A stretch of DNA of 51,470 bases from Variovorax atrisoli 110B (GTDB lineage: Bacteria; Pseudomonadota; Gammaproteobacteria; Burkholderiales; Burkholderiaceae_C). The position numbers and the translations under genes were made by a program. Shown here piece after piece: positions 24,280 to 32,977 of the stretch (the stretch's first letter is position 1; every line of letters begins with the position of its first letter). The DNA is taken from assembly GCF_000382045.1 (NCBI RefSeq), contig NZ_KB907473.1:1-51470 (forward strand). Reading direction: 5' to 3'. Below the pieces are notes generated by a model that saw only the letters and a list, made by a program, of their open reading frames with translations, was not told the origin of the DNA and ran no database searches.

Positions 24280-24957
24280 TCAGGCCTCGATGCCGCAGCC
24301 GTGCAGCACGAAGGCCACCAGCTCGCGCCCTATGGGCTCGCGGTCGAAGGGCGCGTCGGGCGGCAGGCCGAGCATCACGCGGGTCTGGATCGCGTAGTCG
24401 GCGTAGCTCTGCGTCATGGCCCAGATGTGCATCAGCAGGAAGCGCGCGTCGAGCGGGCGCATCTGGCCGCGCGCGATCCAGCCGTTGATGACGTCGATCT
24501 TCTTCTGCGTCCAGGCCCTGGCGTTGGGCCAGTAGCGGTCGAGGTTGCGCCCGCCGTCGAGAATCTCGCGGGTGAAGATGCGCGAGATCTCGGGGCTGTC
24601 GATGGCGTGGTCGAGCTTCTTGCGGATGTAGTCGCCCAGCACCGTGGCCGGGTCGCTAGCGTCCTCGAAGGAGAACACCACCTTCCAGGCATGCAGCACC
24701 TGCATCAGCAGCTCCTCGTAGAGCTCTTCCTTGCCGGCGATGTAGTAGTGCAGCTGGGGCTTGGTGAGGCCGGCGCGCGCCGCGATGGCCTGGGTCGAGG
24801 TGCCCTTGAGGCCGTGCAGGCTGAACTCGGTGACGGCCGCGGTGCGGATCGCGGCCATGATGCGTTCGCGCCCGGGCCTGGCGCGCGACAGGGGCCCGTC
24901 GGGCGCGGGCATTTCCTGGGCGGTCGAGACGGGGAGGGCGGCGGGGTCGGCGTTCAT
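24280..24957 (-). CDS. TetR-family regulator, RutR-like
   Basis: 225 aa. The HTH (about residues 35-80) has F-S-L-H-G-L-K-G-T-S-T-Q-A-I-A-A-R-A-G and the recognition helix T-K-P-Q-L-H-Y-Y-I. The C-terminal domain follows RutR closely: Y-I-R-K-K-L, S-P-E-I-S-R-I-F-T-R-E-I-L, I-N-G-W-I, W-A-M-T-Q-S-Y-A-D-Y-A-I-Q. RutR senses uracil and thymine and controls pyrimidine use. This paralogue may sense a related nitrogen compound. The start is the ATG at 24957. It is divergent from the asparaginase gene across a 333-bp region rich in inverted repeats. Confidence 0.9.
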   Translation of the reverse strand: MNADPAALPVSTAQEMPAPDGPLSRARPGRERIMAAIRTAAVTEFSLHGLKGTSTQAIAARAGLTKPQLHYYIAGKEELYEELLMQVLHAWKVVFSFEDASDPATVLGDYIRKKLDHAIDSPEISRIFTREILDGGRNLDRYWPNARAWTQKKIDVINGWIARGQMRPLDARFLLMHIWAMTQSYADYAIQTRVMLGLPPDAPFDREPIGRELVAFVLHGCGIEA

Positions 24958-25002
24958 GGTGGCGGGTGGGGCACGGCCTGGTGCGTTCGTGCGCGCGGTC
25001 GA

Positions 25003-25018
25003 TGGTAATACCACTGGT
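25003..25018 (-). promoter_or_regulatory. Overlapping TGGT/ACCA palindromes upstream of the TetR gene
   Basis: TGGTA-A-TACCA (25003-25013) overlaps ACCA-C-TGGT (25010-25018), giving alternating half-sites TGGT, ACCA, TGGT. It lies 46 bp upstream of the TetR start, a normal place for an autoregulatory operator. Binding is inferred. Confidence 0.45.
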
Positions 25019-25031
25019 GCCCCGCGCATGA

Positions 25032-25069
25032 CCGCATGCCATGCCGGCATGATCGGGCAGGGCATGCGG
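25032..25069 (+). promoter_or_regulatory. Inverted repeat with inner palindrome
   Basis: CCGCATGCC (25032-25040) is inverted as GGCATGCGG (25061-25069), and the space starts with a self-complementary ATGCCGGCAT (25041-25050). It belongs to the dyad-rich divergent region between the TetR and asparaginase genes. Confidence 0.4.
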
Positions 25070-25097
25070 GCACGGTTCCTGTATCTTCCTCGCCGCC

Positions 25098-25261
25098 CCA
25101 GGGTGAATCGACATTCAAACGCGGCCGCGTTGGTCCGCCTTGCACCCGGATGCGCGGAGGGCGGCGCAGGCCAGAGTCATCTCTGGTCAAGCCGACCGAT
25201 AAAGCAGGCGGGTGCAAGGCGGGCCAACCCGCAGGGAAGGACGAATGTCGATTCACCCTGG
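25098..25261 (+). repeat. 164-bp nested inverted-repeat element upstream of the asparaginase gene
   Basis: The outer arms are a perfect 19-bp inverted repeat (25098-25116 and 25243-25261, left arm CCAGGGTGAATCGACATTC). Inside is a second 19-bp pair with one mismatch (25130-25148 and 25209-25227). At the centre is a perfect 6-bp hairpin, CCAGAG-TCAT-CTCTGG (25171-25186). It ends 29 bp before the asparaginase ATG. Nested arms suggest a long structured leader RNA or a small inverted-repeat (MITE-like) element. I see no clear target-site duplication; GATTCACC is repeated just downstream at 25265. Confidence 0.75.
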
Positions 25262-25290
25262 AAAGATTCACCTCAACACAGGAGTTCTCC

Positions 25291-26361
25291 ATGTACCTTT
25301 CTCCCCGTTTCCGTGCCTTCGCGGCCGGGGCTGCTCTGCTGGCCGCCAGCGTGATCGCGCAGGCCCAGCAGGCGCTGCCCAACGTGGTGATCCTCGCCAC
25401 CGGCGGCACCATCGCCGGGGCCGGCGCCTCGGCCGTCAACAGCGCCACCTACGCGGCCGCCAAGGTCGGCGTCGAGAAGCTGATTGCCGGGCTGCCCGAG
25501 CTCTCCAAGGTCGCCAACGTGCGCGGCGAGCAGGTGTTCCAGGTCGCATCGGAAAGCCTGACCAACGACAACCTGCTGACGCTGGCCAAGCGCGTGTCGG
25601 CGCTGTCGAAGCAGTCCGACGTGGACGGCATCGTCATCACCCACGGCACCGACACGCTGGAAGAAACCGCCTACTTCCTCACGCTGACCGTGCATACCAA
25701 CAAGCCGATCGTGGTGGTCGGCTCGATGCGCCCGGGCACCGCGCTGTCGGCCGACGGCGCGCTCAACCTGTACAACGCCGTGAACGTGGCCGGCAGCAAG
25801 GACGCGATGGGCAAGGGCGTGCTCGTGACGATGAACGACAACATCGACACCGGCCGCGACGTGAGCAAGAACGTCAACATCAAGACCAACGCGTTCTCTA
25901 GCCAGTGGGGCCCGCTGGGCATGATCGTCGAGGGTCGCAACTACTGGTTCCGCGCGCCGGTGAAGCGCCACACCATGAACTCGGAGTTCGACATCGACAG
26001 CATCACCGCGCTGCCGCCGGTGGAGATCGCGATGGGCTACGAAGGCGTGAGCTCGGTGGCCATCGACGCCATCGCCAAGAGCGGCGCCAAGGCGCTGATC
26101 CACGGCGGCACCGGCAACGGCTCGGTGGCTGACCGCATCGTTCCGAACCTGCAGAAGGCCCGCGCCGACGGCGTGATCGTGATCCGCAGCGCCCGCGTGC
26201 CCGACGGCTTCGTGATCCGCAACGCCGAGCAGCCCGACGACAAGTACGACTGGGTGGTGGCGCACGACCTGCGCCCGCAGAAGGCGCGCATCCTCGCGAT
26301 GGTCGCCCTGACCAAGACGAACAACACCAAGGAACTGCAGCGCATCTTCTGGGAGTACTGA
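25291..26361 (+). CDS. ansB: Periplasmic glutaminase-asparaginase
   Basis: A 356-aa type II enzyme that hydrolyses asparagine and glutamine to the acid plus ammonia. The signal peptide ends A-Q-A-Q. Active-site threonines are T40 (A-T-G-G-T-I-A-G) and T120-D121 (H-G-T-D-T-L-E-E-T-A). The C-terminal segments N-A-E-Q-P-D-D-K, A-H-D-L-R-P-Q-K-A-R and K-E-L-Q-R-I-F-W-E-Y match the Pseudomonas glutaminase-asparaginase (PGA) type rather than E. coli AnsB. GGAG precedes the ATG at 25291. The leader carries the long nested dyad, so expression is probably regulated. It is divergent from a RutR-like regulator. Confidence 0.95.
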   Translation: MYLSPRFRAFAAGAALLAASVIAQAQQALPNVVILATGGTIAGAGASAVNSATYAAAKVGVEKLIAGLPELSKVANVRGEQVFQVASESLTNDNLLTLAKRVSALSKQSDVDGIVITHGTDTLEETAYFLTLTVHTNKPIVVVGSMRPGTALSADGALNLYNAVNVAGSKDAMGKGVLVTMNDNIDTGRDVSKNVNIKTNAFSSQWGPLGMIVEGRNYWFRAPVKRHTMNSEFDIDSITALPPVEIAMGYEGVSSVAIDAIAKSGAKALIHGGTGNGSVADRIVPNLQKARADGVIVIRSARVPDGFVIRNAEQPDDKYDWVVAHDLRPQKARILAMVALTKTNNTKELQRIFWEY

Positions 26362-26389
26362 TCTCCCCGGCCTGCTCGCCTCGCGGTGT

Positions 26390-27235
26390 TCAGGCCAGCG
26401 CGCGCCGCAGCCGACGGTGGCGCGCGTATTCCAGGCCGCCCACGCACACGAGCAGCCAGGCCAGGCCGGTGAGCAGCCCGGCCACCACGTCGCTTGCGAA
26501 GTGCACCTGCAGGAAGATCCGGCTACAGGCGATGGTGACGATGGCGCCCGCGGCCGCCATCGCACCCGGCACATGCCAGCGCACCGGCAGCGTGCGCAGC
26601 AGCAGGTACAGCAGCATCCCGTAGCTCACGATCGCGCCCGCGCTGTGGCCGCTCGGAAAGCTGTAGCTCGTCTCCAGCGCCAGGCCGTGGTCGTGGATCG
26701 GGCGGGCCCGCGCGAAGATCTGCTTGAGCGCCGGGTTCAGCAACACGATGCCGACCAGCGCGAGCACCCAGCCCAGCGCCAGTCCGCGATGCCGGTGCCG
26801 CCACAGCACGGCGGCCACCAGCACGCACACCGGCCCGAGGAAGGCCGCGTCTCCCAGGTGCGTGACCCAGCTGAACACCACCAGCGCGGCCCGCGGCAGG
26901 TTCGCGGCGATGGCGTCGGTCAGGGCGTGGTCAGCCTGGCCGAGCACATGGCCGTCGGCAATGTTCGAGGCGATCCACGCGAACAGGCTCGACGCCAGCA
27001 GGATCAGCACGAAGCCCGAGGCGAAGGCGAGCGCGATGCGCGGCTCGCTGGGCTCTTCGGCATCCTGCAGCCTGAAGTGGCGCTTCTGCAGCAGGTGGCA
27101 GGCCAGGCCTGCACCGAGCACCGAGGCCGCGAGCAGCGAGAGGAACCAGGGCAGCGCATGCGCACCGAGATTTCCGGCGAAAACGACAAGAGGCGCGAGG
27201 GAAGGGACGGAAGAAAGGGAGGCTTCGAGCGGCAT
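26390..27235 (-). CDS. PAP2-family membrane phosphatase
   Basis: A 281-aa integral membrane protein with six or more hydrophobic segments and a C-terminal PAP2 domain. The acid phosphatase signature is K-Q-I-F-A-R-A-R-P, then S-Y-S-F-P-S-G-H-S-A-G, then S-R-I-F-L-Q-V-H-F-A-S-D-V. Such enzymes dephosphorylate undecaprenyl pyrophosphate, phosphatidic acid or phosphatidylglycerol phosphate at the outer face of the inner membrane. The N-terminal half (residues 1-100) carries extra membrane helices. The start is the ATG before P-L-E-A-S-L. It is convergent with the asparaginase gene. Confidence 0.88.
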   Translation of the reverse strand: MPLEASLSSVPSLAPLVVFAGNLGAHALPWFLSLLAASVLGAGLACHLLQKRHFRLQDAEEPSEPRIALAFASGFVLILLASSLFAWIASNIADGHVLGQADHALTDAIAANLPRAALVVFSWVTHLGDAAFLGPVCVLVAAVLWRHRHRGLALGWVLALVGIVLLNPALKQIFARARPIHDHGLALETSYSFPSGHSAGAIVSYGMLLYLLLRTLPVRWHVPGAMAAAGAIVTIACSRIFLQVHFASDVVAGLLTGLAWLLVCVGGLEYARHRRLRRALA

Positions 27236-27245
27236 GCGGCGCACC

Positions 27246-28067
27246 CTAAGGCCGCGCTGCCCGGCTGGCAAGGGAAAGGCCGAATACTTCGGCGCAGCCG
27301 AAGGCCTTGTCGCGCGCCACGTAGTCCCACCGTTCCACGCGGCAGGCGCGGGGGCCTTCGGCGATGTCCGAGCGCACCACGTTGACCGAGTTGGGGTGTC
27401 CCGCGCGCACCCGCCGCGACACGGCAGTACCCGCCTGAATCGCCCACGCCGTGCGCGCGCAGCCCGCGAAGGCGTCGTGCAGCGGCCGCACGAAGGGCAG
27501 GTGGATGTGTCCGCCCAGGATCATGTCGGCCCCCGCCGCGCACCAGCGCGCCACGGCTTCCTCGCGCCCGTGCAGGCGGTTGCCCAGGTCCCGCGTGCGC
27601 GTGACCATCACCGGCTGGTGCGTCACCACCACCCGCAGCTGCGTGGGCGAGGCCGCCTCGAGCAGCCGCGCCACGCGCTCGACCTGCGCGGGCGAGACCG
27701 CGCCGTCTTCGTGCCGGTACCAGCGCGTGGTGTTGACCGCGGCCACCAGCCATCGGGGCGAGTCGAACACCGGCTCGAGATCGTCGCCGAAGGCCCGGCG
27801 GTAGCGCGCATACGGCGCGAACACGCGCGCCGCCAGCTGGAACAGCGGAATGTCGTGGTTGCCCGGAATGGCCAGCACCGGTGCGCCCAGCCGGTCGGCG
27901 AAGGCCCGCGCCGCCGCGAACTGCGCCACGGTGGCGCGCTGGGTGATGTCGCCCGAGAGCACCACCAGCTCGGGCGCCAGCGCATGCGCCAGCCGCTCGA
28001 GCGCCTGCAGCACCTCGGGCTGCTCGGTGCCGAAGTGGGGGTCGGAGATCTGCAGCAGGCAGCTCAT
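27246..28067 (-). CDS. Calcineurin-like metallophosphoesterase
   Basis: A 273-aa phosphoesterase of the CpdA/Icc type by layout. Metal motifs in order are Q-I-S-D-P-H-F-G, V-L-S-G-D-I-T-Q-R, P-G-N-H-D-I-P, V-V-T-H-Q-P and G-G-H-I-H-L-P-F. The A-P-Y-A-R-Y-R-R-A-F segment is typical of this subgroup. Its start overlaps the stop of the diacylglycerol-kinase-like gene by 4 bp, so the two proteins are made together and may act on related phospholipid or nucleotide substrates. The Icc activity (cAMP hydrolysis) is only a family analogy. Confidence 0.87.
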   Translation of the reverse strand: MSCLLQISDPHFGTEQPEVLQALERLAHALAPELVVLSGDITQRATVAQFAAARAFADRLGAPVLAIPGNHDIPLFQLAARVFAPYARYRRAFGDDLEPVFDSPRWLVAAVNTTRWYRHEDGAVSPAQVERVARLLEAASPTQLRVVVTHQPVMVTRTRDLGNRLHGREEAVARWCAAGADMILGGHIHLPFVRPLHDAFAGCARTAWAIQAGTAVSRRVRAGHPNSVNVVRSDIAEGPRACRVERWDYVARDKAFGCAEVFGLSLASRAARP

Positions 28068-29050
28068 TCGCGCGCTGCCTCGAGTTCGGGCGCCGTCTCC
28101 TCCGGCCGCACCAGCCACAGCCGCTCGGGCGACACGCGGAACAGCAGCGGCATGTCGACCCAGCCGATCTCGCCGTCGGTCGCCACCTTCACGCGGCGCG
28201 GGCCGCGCTGCGCGAATGTCCGGCTCGCCTTGACGGTCAGCGACTCGAACGGAAAGGTCAGCACCTCGTCGGCGTCGCCCAGCCGCCCGAGCGCGCCGCG
28301 CACCAGCAGGCCCGGCATCGCCAGCGGTCCCACCGGCTTGAGCACGATGGCCGCCAGCTGTCCCTGCTCGGGCGCGTCGGCCTCCGGAATGCCGACCTGG
28401 TGCAGCTGCAACGGGTTGTTGCCGACGAACAGCGTCGGCGTGCGGATGTCGCGCTCCTTGCCGCGCCAGGCCATGCGCAGGTTCCAGTGCCGGTGGCCGC
28501 GCAGCACCGTCAGCAGCCCGGCGCCGAAGGCGATCCAGCGGCTGCGGCCGAAGCGCGACTTGTAGGTCTCGCGCTCCTCCAGCAAGTCGGCGTACAGGCC
28601 CATGCTGGCATTGACCAGGAACACGCGGTCGTTCACCAGCCCCACCTGCACCGGCCGCGGCCGCTCGGTCAGCAGGATCTGCAGCGCCTGCGCGGTGTCG
28701 CGCGGGATGCCGTGGGTGCGGCTGAAGTAGTTGAAGGTGCCCTGCGGCAGCACGCCGAAGGCGCAGCCGCTGCCCAGCGCGGCCTGCGCCACCGCGTTGA
28801 TGGTGCCGTCGCCGCCCGCGGCCACTACCACGCCGCCGGCCGCGCGCGCCCGCTCGACCGCCTCGCGCGCCAGCGCCTGCAGCCGGCCGGGTTCGTCGAC
28901 CACGAAGATGCGCAGCCGCCGGCCGGCCGCGGCGCAACCTTCCTCGATGACCCGGCGGGCCTCGGCCGCGTCCTCGCTGCCGGAGCCGGCGTTGAGCACG
29001 ACGAAAAGGGGCGCGTCGGAAGAGGTCTCGGGCGTCTCGGGCACGGGCAT
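28064..29050 (-). CDS. Diacylglycerol kinase family lipid kinase (YegS/BmrU-like)
   Basis: 328 aa with a DAGK catalytic domain at about residues 18-150. It shows V-V-L-N-A-G-S-G-S, the nucleotide-binding V-V-A-A-G-G-D-G-T-I-N-A-V, and L-P-Q-G-T-F-N-Y-F-S-R. A YegS-type C-terminal beta-sandwich follows. It phosphorylates a lipid such as diacylglycerol or a sphingoid base. The ATG at 29050 is chosen because residues upstream in the frame are out of character and overlap the glyQ promoter region. It is divergent from glyQ and coupled to the metallophosphoesterase gene downstream. Confidence 0.88.
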   Translation of the reverse strand: MPVPETPETSSDAPLFVVLNAGSGSEDAAEARRVIEEGCAAAGRRLRIFVVDEPGRLQALAREAVERARAAGGVVVAAGGDGTINAVAQAALGSGCAFGVLPQGTFNYFSRTHGIPRDTAQALQILLTERPRPVQVGLVNDRVFLVNASMGLYADLLEERETYKSRFGRSRWIAFGAGLLTVLRGHRHWNLRMAWRGKERDIRTPTLFVGNNPLQLHQVGIPEADAPEQGQLAAIVLKPVGPLAMPGLLVRGALGRLGDADEVLTFPFESLTVKASRTFAQRGPRRVKVATDGEIGWVDMPLLFRVSPERLWLVRPEETAPELEAARE

Positions 29051-29210
29051 GTCCAGGGATATCGGGAAAGCGGGTCGAAGGAAGGGGAGGATGGGCGCGC
29101 TCGGGCGGCGGTGCCGCCGCGCTCGGCGGGTGGGCAGTTGTCGCACCTCCCGCCCCGCGCCGCCAGCAGGCAACTTCCCGTCCCGCTGTGGGAGAGTTGC
29201 CCTCCGAACG

Positions 29211-29216
29211 TAAAAT
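29211..29216 (+). promoter_or_regulatory. Possible -10 element for glyQ
   Basis: TAAAAT stands out in GC-rich sequence 65 bp before the glyQ start. No good -35 is visible at 16-18 bp spacing, so this is a weak call. Confidence 0.3.
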
Positions 29217-29280
29217 CGCCCGCTTTCGCGGCACGTCGCCGCGCTACCGTCCAATGTCCGGCCCCCTGCCGGCCAGCTTC

Positions 29281-30189
<909 letters not shown>

Positions 30190-30192
30190 GCG

Positions 30193-32358
30193 ATGACGAC
30201 CCCCATGAACAAGAACTCCCTCCTGGTCGAACTGTTTGTCGAAGAGCTGCCGCCGAAGGCATTGAAGAAGCTCGGCGACGCCTTTGCGGGCGTGCTGCGC
30301 GACCAGCTCGTGGCCCAGGGCCTGGCCGAGGCCGGCTCGGTGCTGACCTCCTACGCCTCGCCGCGCCGCCTCGCAGCGCACATCACGCACGTGGCCGACC
30401 GCGCCGCCGACAAGGCCGTGTCGCAGAAGCTCATGCCCGTGGCCGTGGGCCTCGACGCCTCGGGCCAGCCCACGCCCGCGCTGCTCAAGCGCCTGGGCGC
30501 GCTCGGCGCCGACGCCTCCGCCGTGCCCGGCCTCAAGCGCGCCATGGACGGCAAGGCCGAAGCCCTGTTCTACGAAAGCACCGCCAAGGGCGCCACGCTG
30601 GCCGAGGGCCTGCAGAAGGCGCTGGCCGAGGCGATCGCCAAGCTGCCCATTCCGAAGGTCATGAGCTACCAGCTCGAAACCGGCTGCGAGCTGCCGGGCT
30701 GGACCAGCGTGAGCTTCGTGCGCCCCGCGCACGGCCTCGTGGCGCTGCACGGCGACGCCGTGGTGCCGGTCGAGGCGCTTGGCCTGAAGGCCGGCCGCGA
30801 AACGCACGGCCACCGCTTCGAGGCGGCGGTCGATCCGGTCGTGCTGCGCGACGCCAACAGCTACGCGCTGCAGATGCAGGAGGACGGCGCCGTCATCGCC
30901 AGCTTCGAGGCGCGCCGCGCGGAGATCGCGCGCCAGCTCGCAGCGGCCGCGGTGACGGTCGGCGGCGGCTCGGTCCCGATCCAGGACGAAGCCCTGCTCG
31001 ACGAAGTGACCGCGCTGGTCGAGCGCCCGAACGTGCTGGTCTGCAGCTTCGAGCGCGAGTTCCTCGAAGTGCCGCAGGAGTGCCTGATCCTCACGATGAA
31101 GGCCAACCAGAAGTACTTCCCGCTGCTCGACGCCTCGGGCAGGCTCACCAACAGGTTCCTCGTCGTCAGCAACATCAGCCCCGACGATGCGAGCGCGGTC
31201 ATCGGCGGCAACGAGCGCGTGGTGCGCCCGCGCCTGGCCGACGCCAAGTTCTTCTTCGACCAGGACCGCAGGAAGTCGCTGGCCTCGCGCGTCGAGTCGC
31301 TGGGCAAGGTGGTCTATCACAACAAGCTGGGCACGCAGGGCGAGCGCGTGGAGCGCGTGATGCGCATCGCGCGCGGCATTGCCGAGAAGCTCGGCGACGC
31401 GACGCTCGCCGCGCACGCCACGCAGGCCGCCCAGCTCGCCAAGGCCGACCTCGTGACCGACATGGTCGGCGAGTTCCCCGAGCTGCAGGGCATCATGGGC
31501 CGCTACTACGCGCAGCACGACGGCCTCGACGCATCGGTGGCCGACGCCATCGAAGACCACTACAAGCCGCGCTTCGCCGGCGACGAGCTGCCGCGCAACA
31601 CCGTGGGCCTGGTGGTGGCGCTGGCCGACAAGCTCGAGACGCTGGTCGGCATGTTCGGCATCGGCAACCTGCCCACCGGCGACCGTGACCCGTTCGCGCT
31701 GCGCCGCCATGCGCTGGGCGTGATCCGCATGCTGATCGAGAAGAATCTGCCGCTGGACCTGAGCGCGCTGGTGAGTTCCGCGCGCACGGTCCTGGACGAC
31801 GCCATCGGCAAGACCGGGGAGTTCCCGCTGCACAAGGCCGCGGAAGACGTGCGCCTCGTCGTCGACTACATCTACGACCGCCTTGCCGGCAGCCTGCGCG
31901 AGCAGGGCGCCAGCGCGCAGGAAGTCGAGGCCGTGCTGGCCCCGCGCCCGCAACGCCTGGGCGAGGTGCCCAAGCTGCTGGCCGCCGTGCGCGCCTTCGC
32001 CGCCCTGCCGGCCGCAGCCGCACTGGCCGCCGCCAACAAGCGCATCGGCAACATCCTCAAGAAGGCCCCCGAGGCCGACGCGCACGTCAGCGAACTGCTG
32101 CTGCAGGAGCCCGCCGAGAAGGCGCTGCACGCGGCCATGGCACAGGTCGTGCCCGCCGCCAATGCGCAGTTCGAAGCCGGCGACTACACCGCTTCGCTGC
32201 AGACGCTGGCCGCGCTGCGCGAGCCGGTCGACGCCTTCTTCGACGGGGTGATGGTCAACGCCGAGCAGGCCGACCTGCGCCTGAACCGCCTGGGCCTGCT
32301 GATGTCGCTGCACGCCGCGATGAACCGCGTGGCGCAGCTCGAGCGGCTGGCCGTCTGA
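30193..32358 (+). CDS. glyS: Glycine-tRNA ligase beta subunit
   Basis: A 721-aa beta chain. The family start L-L-V-E-L-F-V-E-E-L-P-P-K and internal V-E-L-A-style H-G-L-V-A-L-H-G, E-C-L-I-L-T-M-K-x-N-Q-K-Y-F and F-F-x-D-Q-D-R segments are clear. The C-terminal third is the tRNA-binding helical region. It lies 3 bp after glyQ in the same operon. Two starts are possible, 30193 (M-T-T-P-M) and 30205 (M-N-K-N-S); I give the longer one. The stop at 32358 is followed by gmhB after about 40 bp. Confidence 0.97.
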   Translation: MTTPMNKNSLLVELFVEELPPKALKKLGDAFAGVLRDQLVAQGLAEAGSVLTSYASPRRLAAHITHVADRAADKAVSQKLMPVAVGLDASGQPTPALLKRLGALGADASAVPGLKRAMDGKAEALFYESTAKGATLAEGLQKALAEAIAKLPIPKVMSYQLETGCELPGWTSVSFVRPAHGLVALHGDAVVPVEALGLKAGRETHGHRFEAAVDPVVLRDANSYALQMQEDGAVIASFEARRAEIARQLAAAAVTVGGGSVPIQDEALLDEVTALVERPNVLVCSFEREFLEVPQECLILTMKANQKYFPLLDASGRLTNRFLVVSNISPDDASAVIGGNERVVRPRLADAKFFFDQDRRKSLASRVESLGKVVYHNKLGTQGERVERVMRIARGIAEKLGDATLAAHATQAAQLAKADLVTDMVGEFPELQGIMGRYYAQHDGLDASVADAIEDHYKPRFAGDELPRNTVGLVVALADKLETLVGMFGIGNLPTGDRDPFALRRHALGVIRMLIEKNLPLDLSALVSSARTVLDDAIGKTGEFPLHKAAEDVRLVVDYIYDRLAGSLREQGASAQEVEAVLAPRPQRLGEVPKLLAAVRAFAALPAAAALAAANKRIGNILKKAPEADAHVSELLLQEPAEKALHAAMAQVVPAANAQFEAGDYTASLQTLAALREPVDAFFDGVMVNAEQADLRLNRLGLLMSLHAAMNRVAQLERLAV

Positions 32359-32398
32359 GCATTCTTCGTCCGGCAACACCACCATGGGCGGCACCGCC

Positions 32399-32977
32399 AT
32401 GAAACTCGTCATCCTCGACCGCAACGGCACGATCAACGTGCACCGCGAAGACTTCGTGAAGAGCGACATCGAGTGGACGCCGCTGCCCGGTGCGCTGGAG
32501 GCCGTCGCGCGGCTCAACCATGCGGGGTGGCACGTGGTGATCGCGTCGAACCAGTCGGGCCTGGGCCGCGGGCTGTTCGACATGGCCTCGCTCAATGCGA
32601 TGCACGCCAAGATGCACAAGATGCTCGCGGCCGTGGGCGGCAAGGTCGATGCGGTGTTCTACTGCCCGCACAGTCCCGACGAGAACTGCGACTGCCGCAA
32701 GCCCAAGCCGGGCCTGTTTCTGCAGATCGGCGACCGCTACGGCATCGATCTCCAGGGCGTGCCCACGTGCGGCGACAGCCTGCGCGACCTGCAGGCCGGC
32801 GCGGCCGCCGGCTGCGAGCCGCACCTGCTGCTCACGGGCATGGGCGCGGCCTGCCGCGGCGTCGATCCGCTTCCTCCCGAATACCCGGCGAACACGATGG
32901 TCCACGACGACCTCGCCGCCTTTGTCGATTTTCTGCTCGCGCGCGAAGCGCGGGATGCAATGCAGGTGGCTGTCTGA
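32399..32977 (+). CDS. gmhB: D-glycero-beta-D-manno-heptose-1,7-bisphosphate 7-phosphatase
   Basis: A 192-aa HAD phosphatase of the LPS heptose pathway. Family features are L-D-R-x-G-T-I-N at the start, A-S-N-Q-S-G-L-G-R-G, the zinc-binding C-P-H-x-x-x-x-N-C-D-C-R-K-P-K-P-G, and C-G-D-S-L-R-D-L-Q-A-G. Odd point: motif I reads D7-R-N9-G-T, where the family has D-x-D; the second Asp, the general acid/base, is Asn (codon AAC at 32423-32425). An ATG at 32384 is in frame, but the family starts at M-K-L-V-I-L-D. The stop overlaps the plsC start (TGATG). Confidence 0.92.
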   Translation: MKLVILDRNGTINVHREDFVKSDIEWTPLPGALEAVARLNHAGWHVVIASNQSGLGRGLFDMASLNAMHAKMHKMLAAVGGKVDAVFYCPHSPDENCDCRKPKPGLFLQIGDRYGIDLQGVPTCGDSLRDLQAGAAAGCEPHLLLTGMGAACRGVDPLPPEYPANTMVHDDLAAFVDFLLAREARDAMQVAV

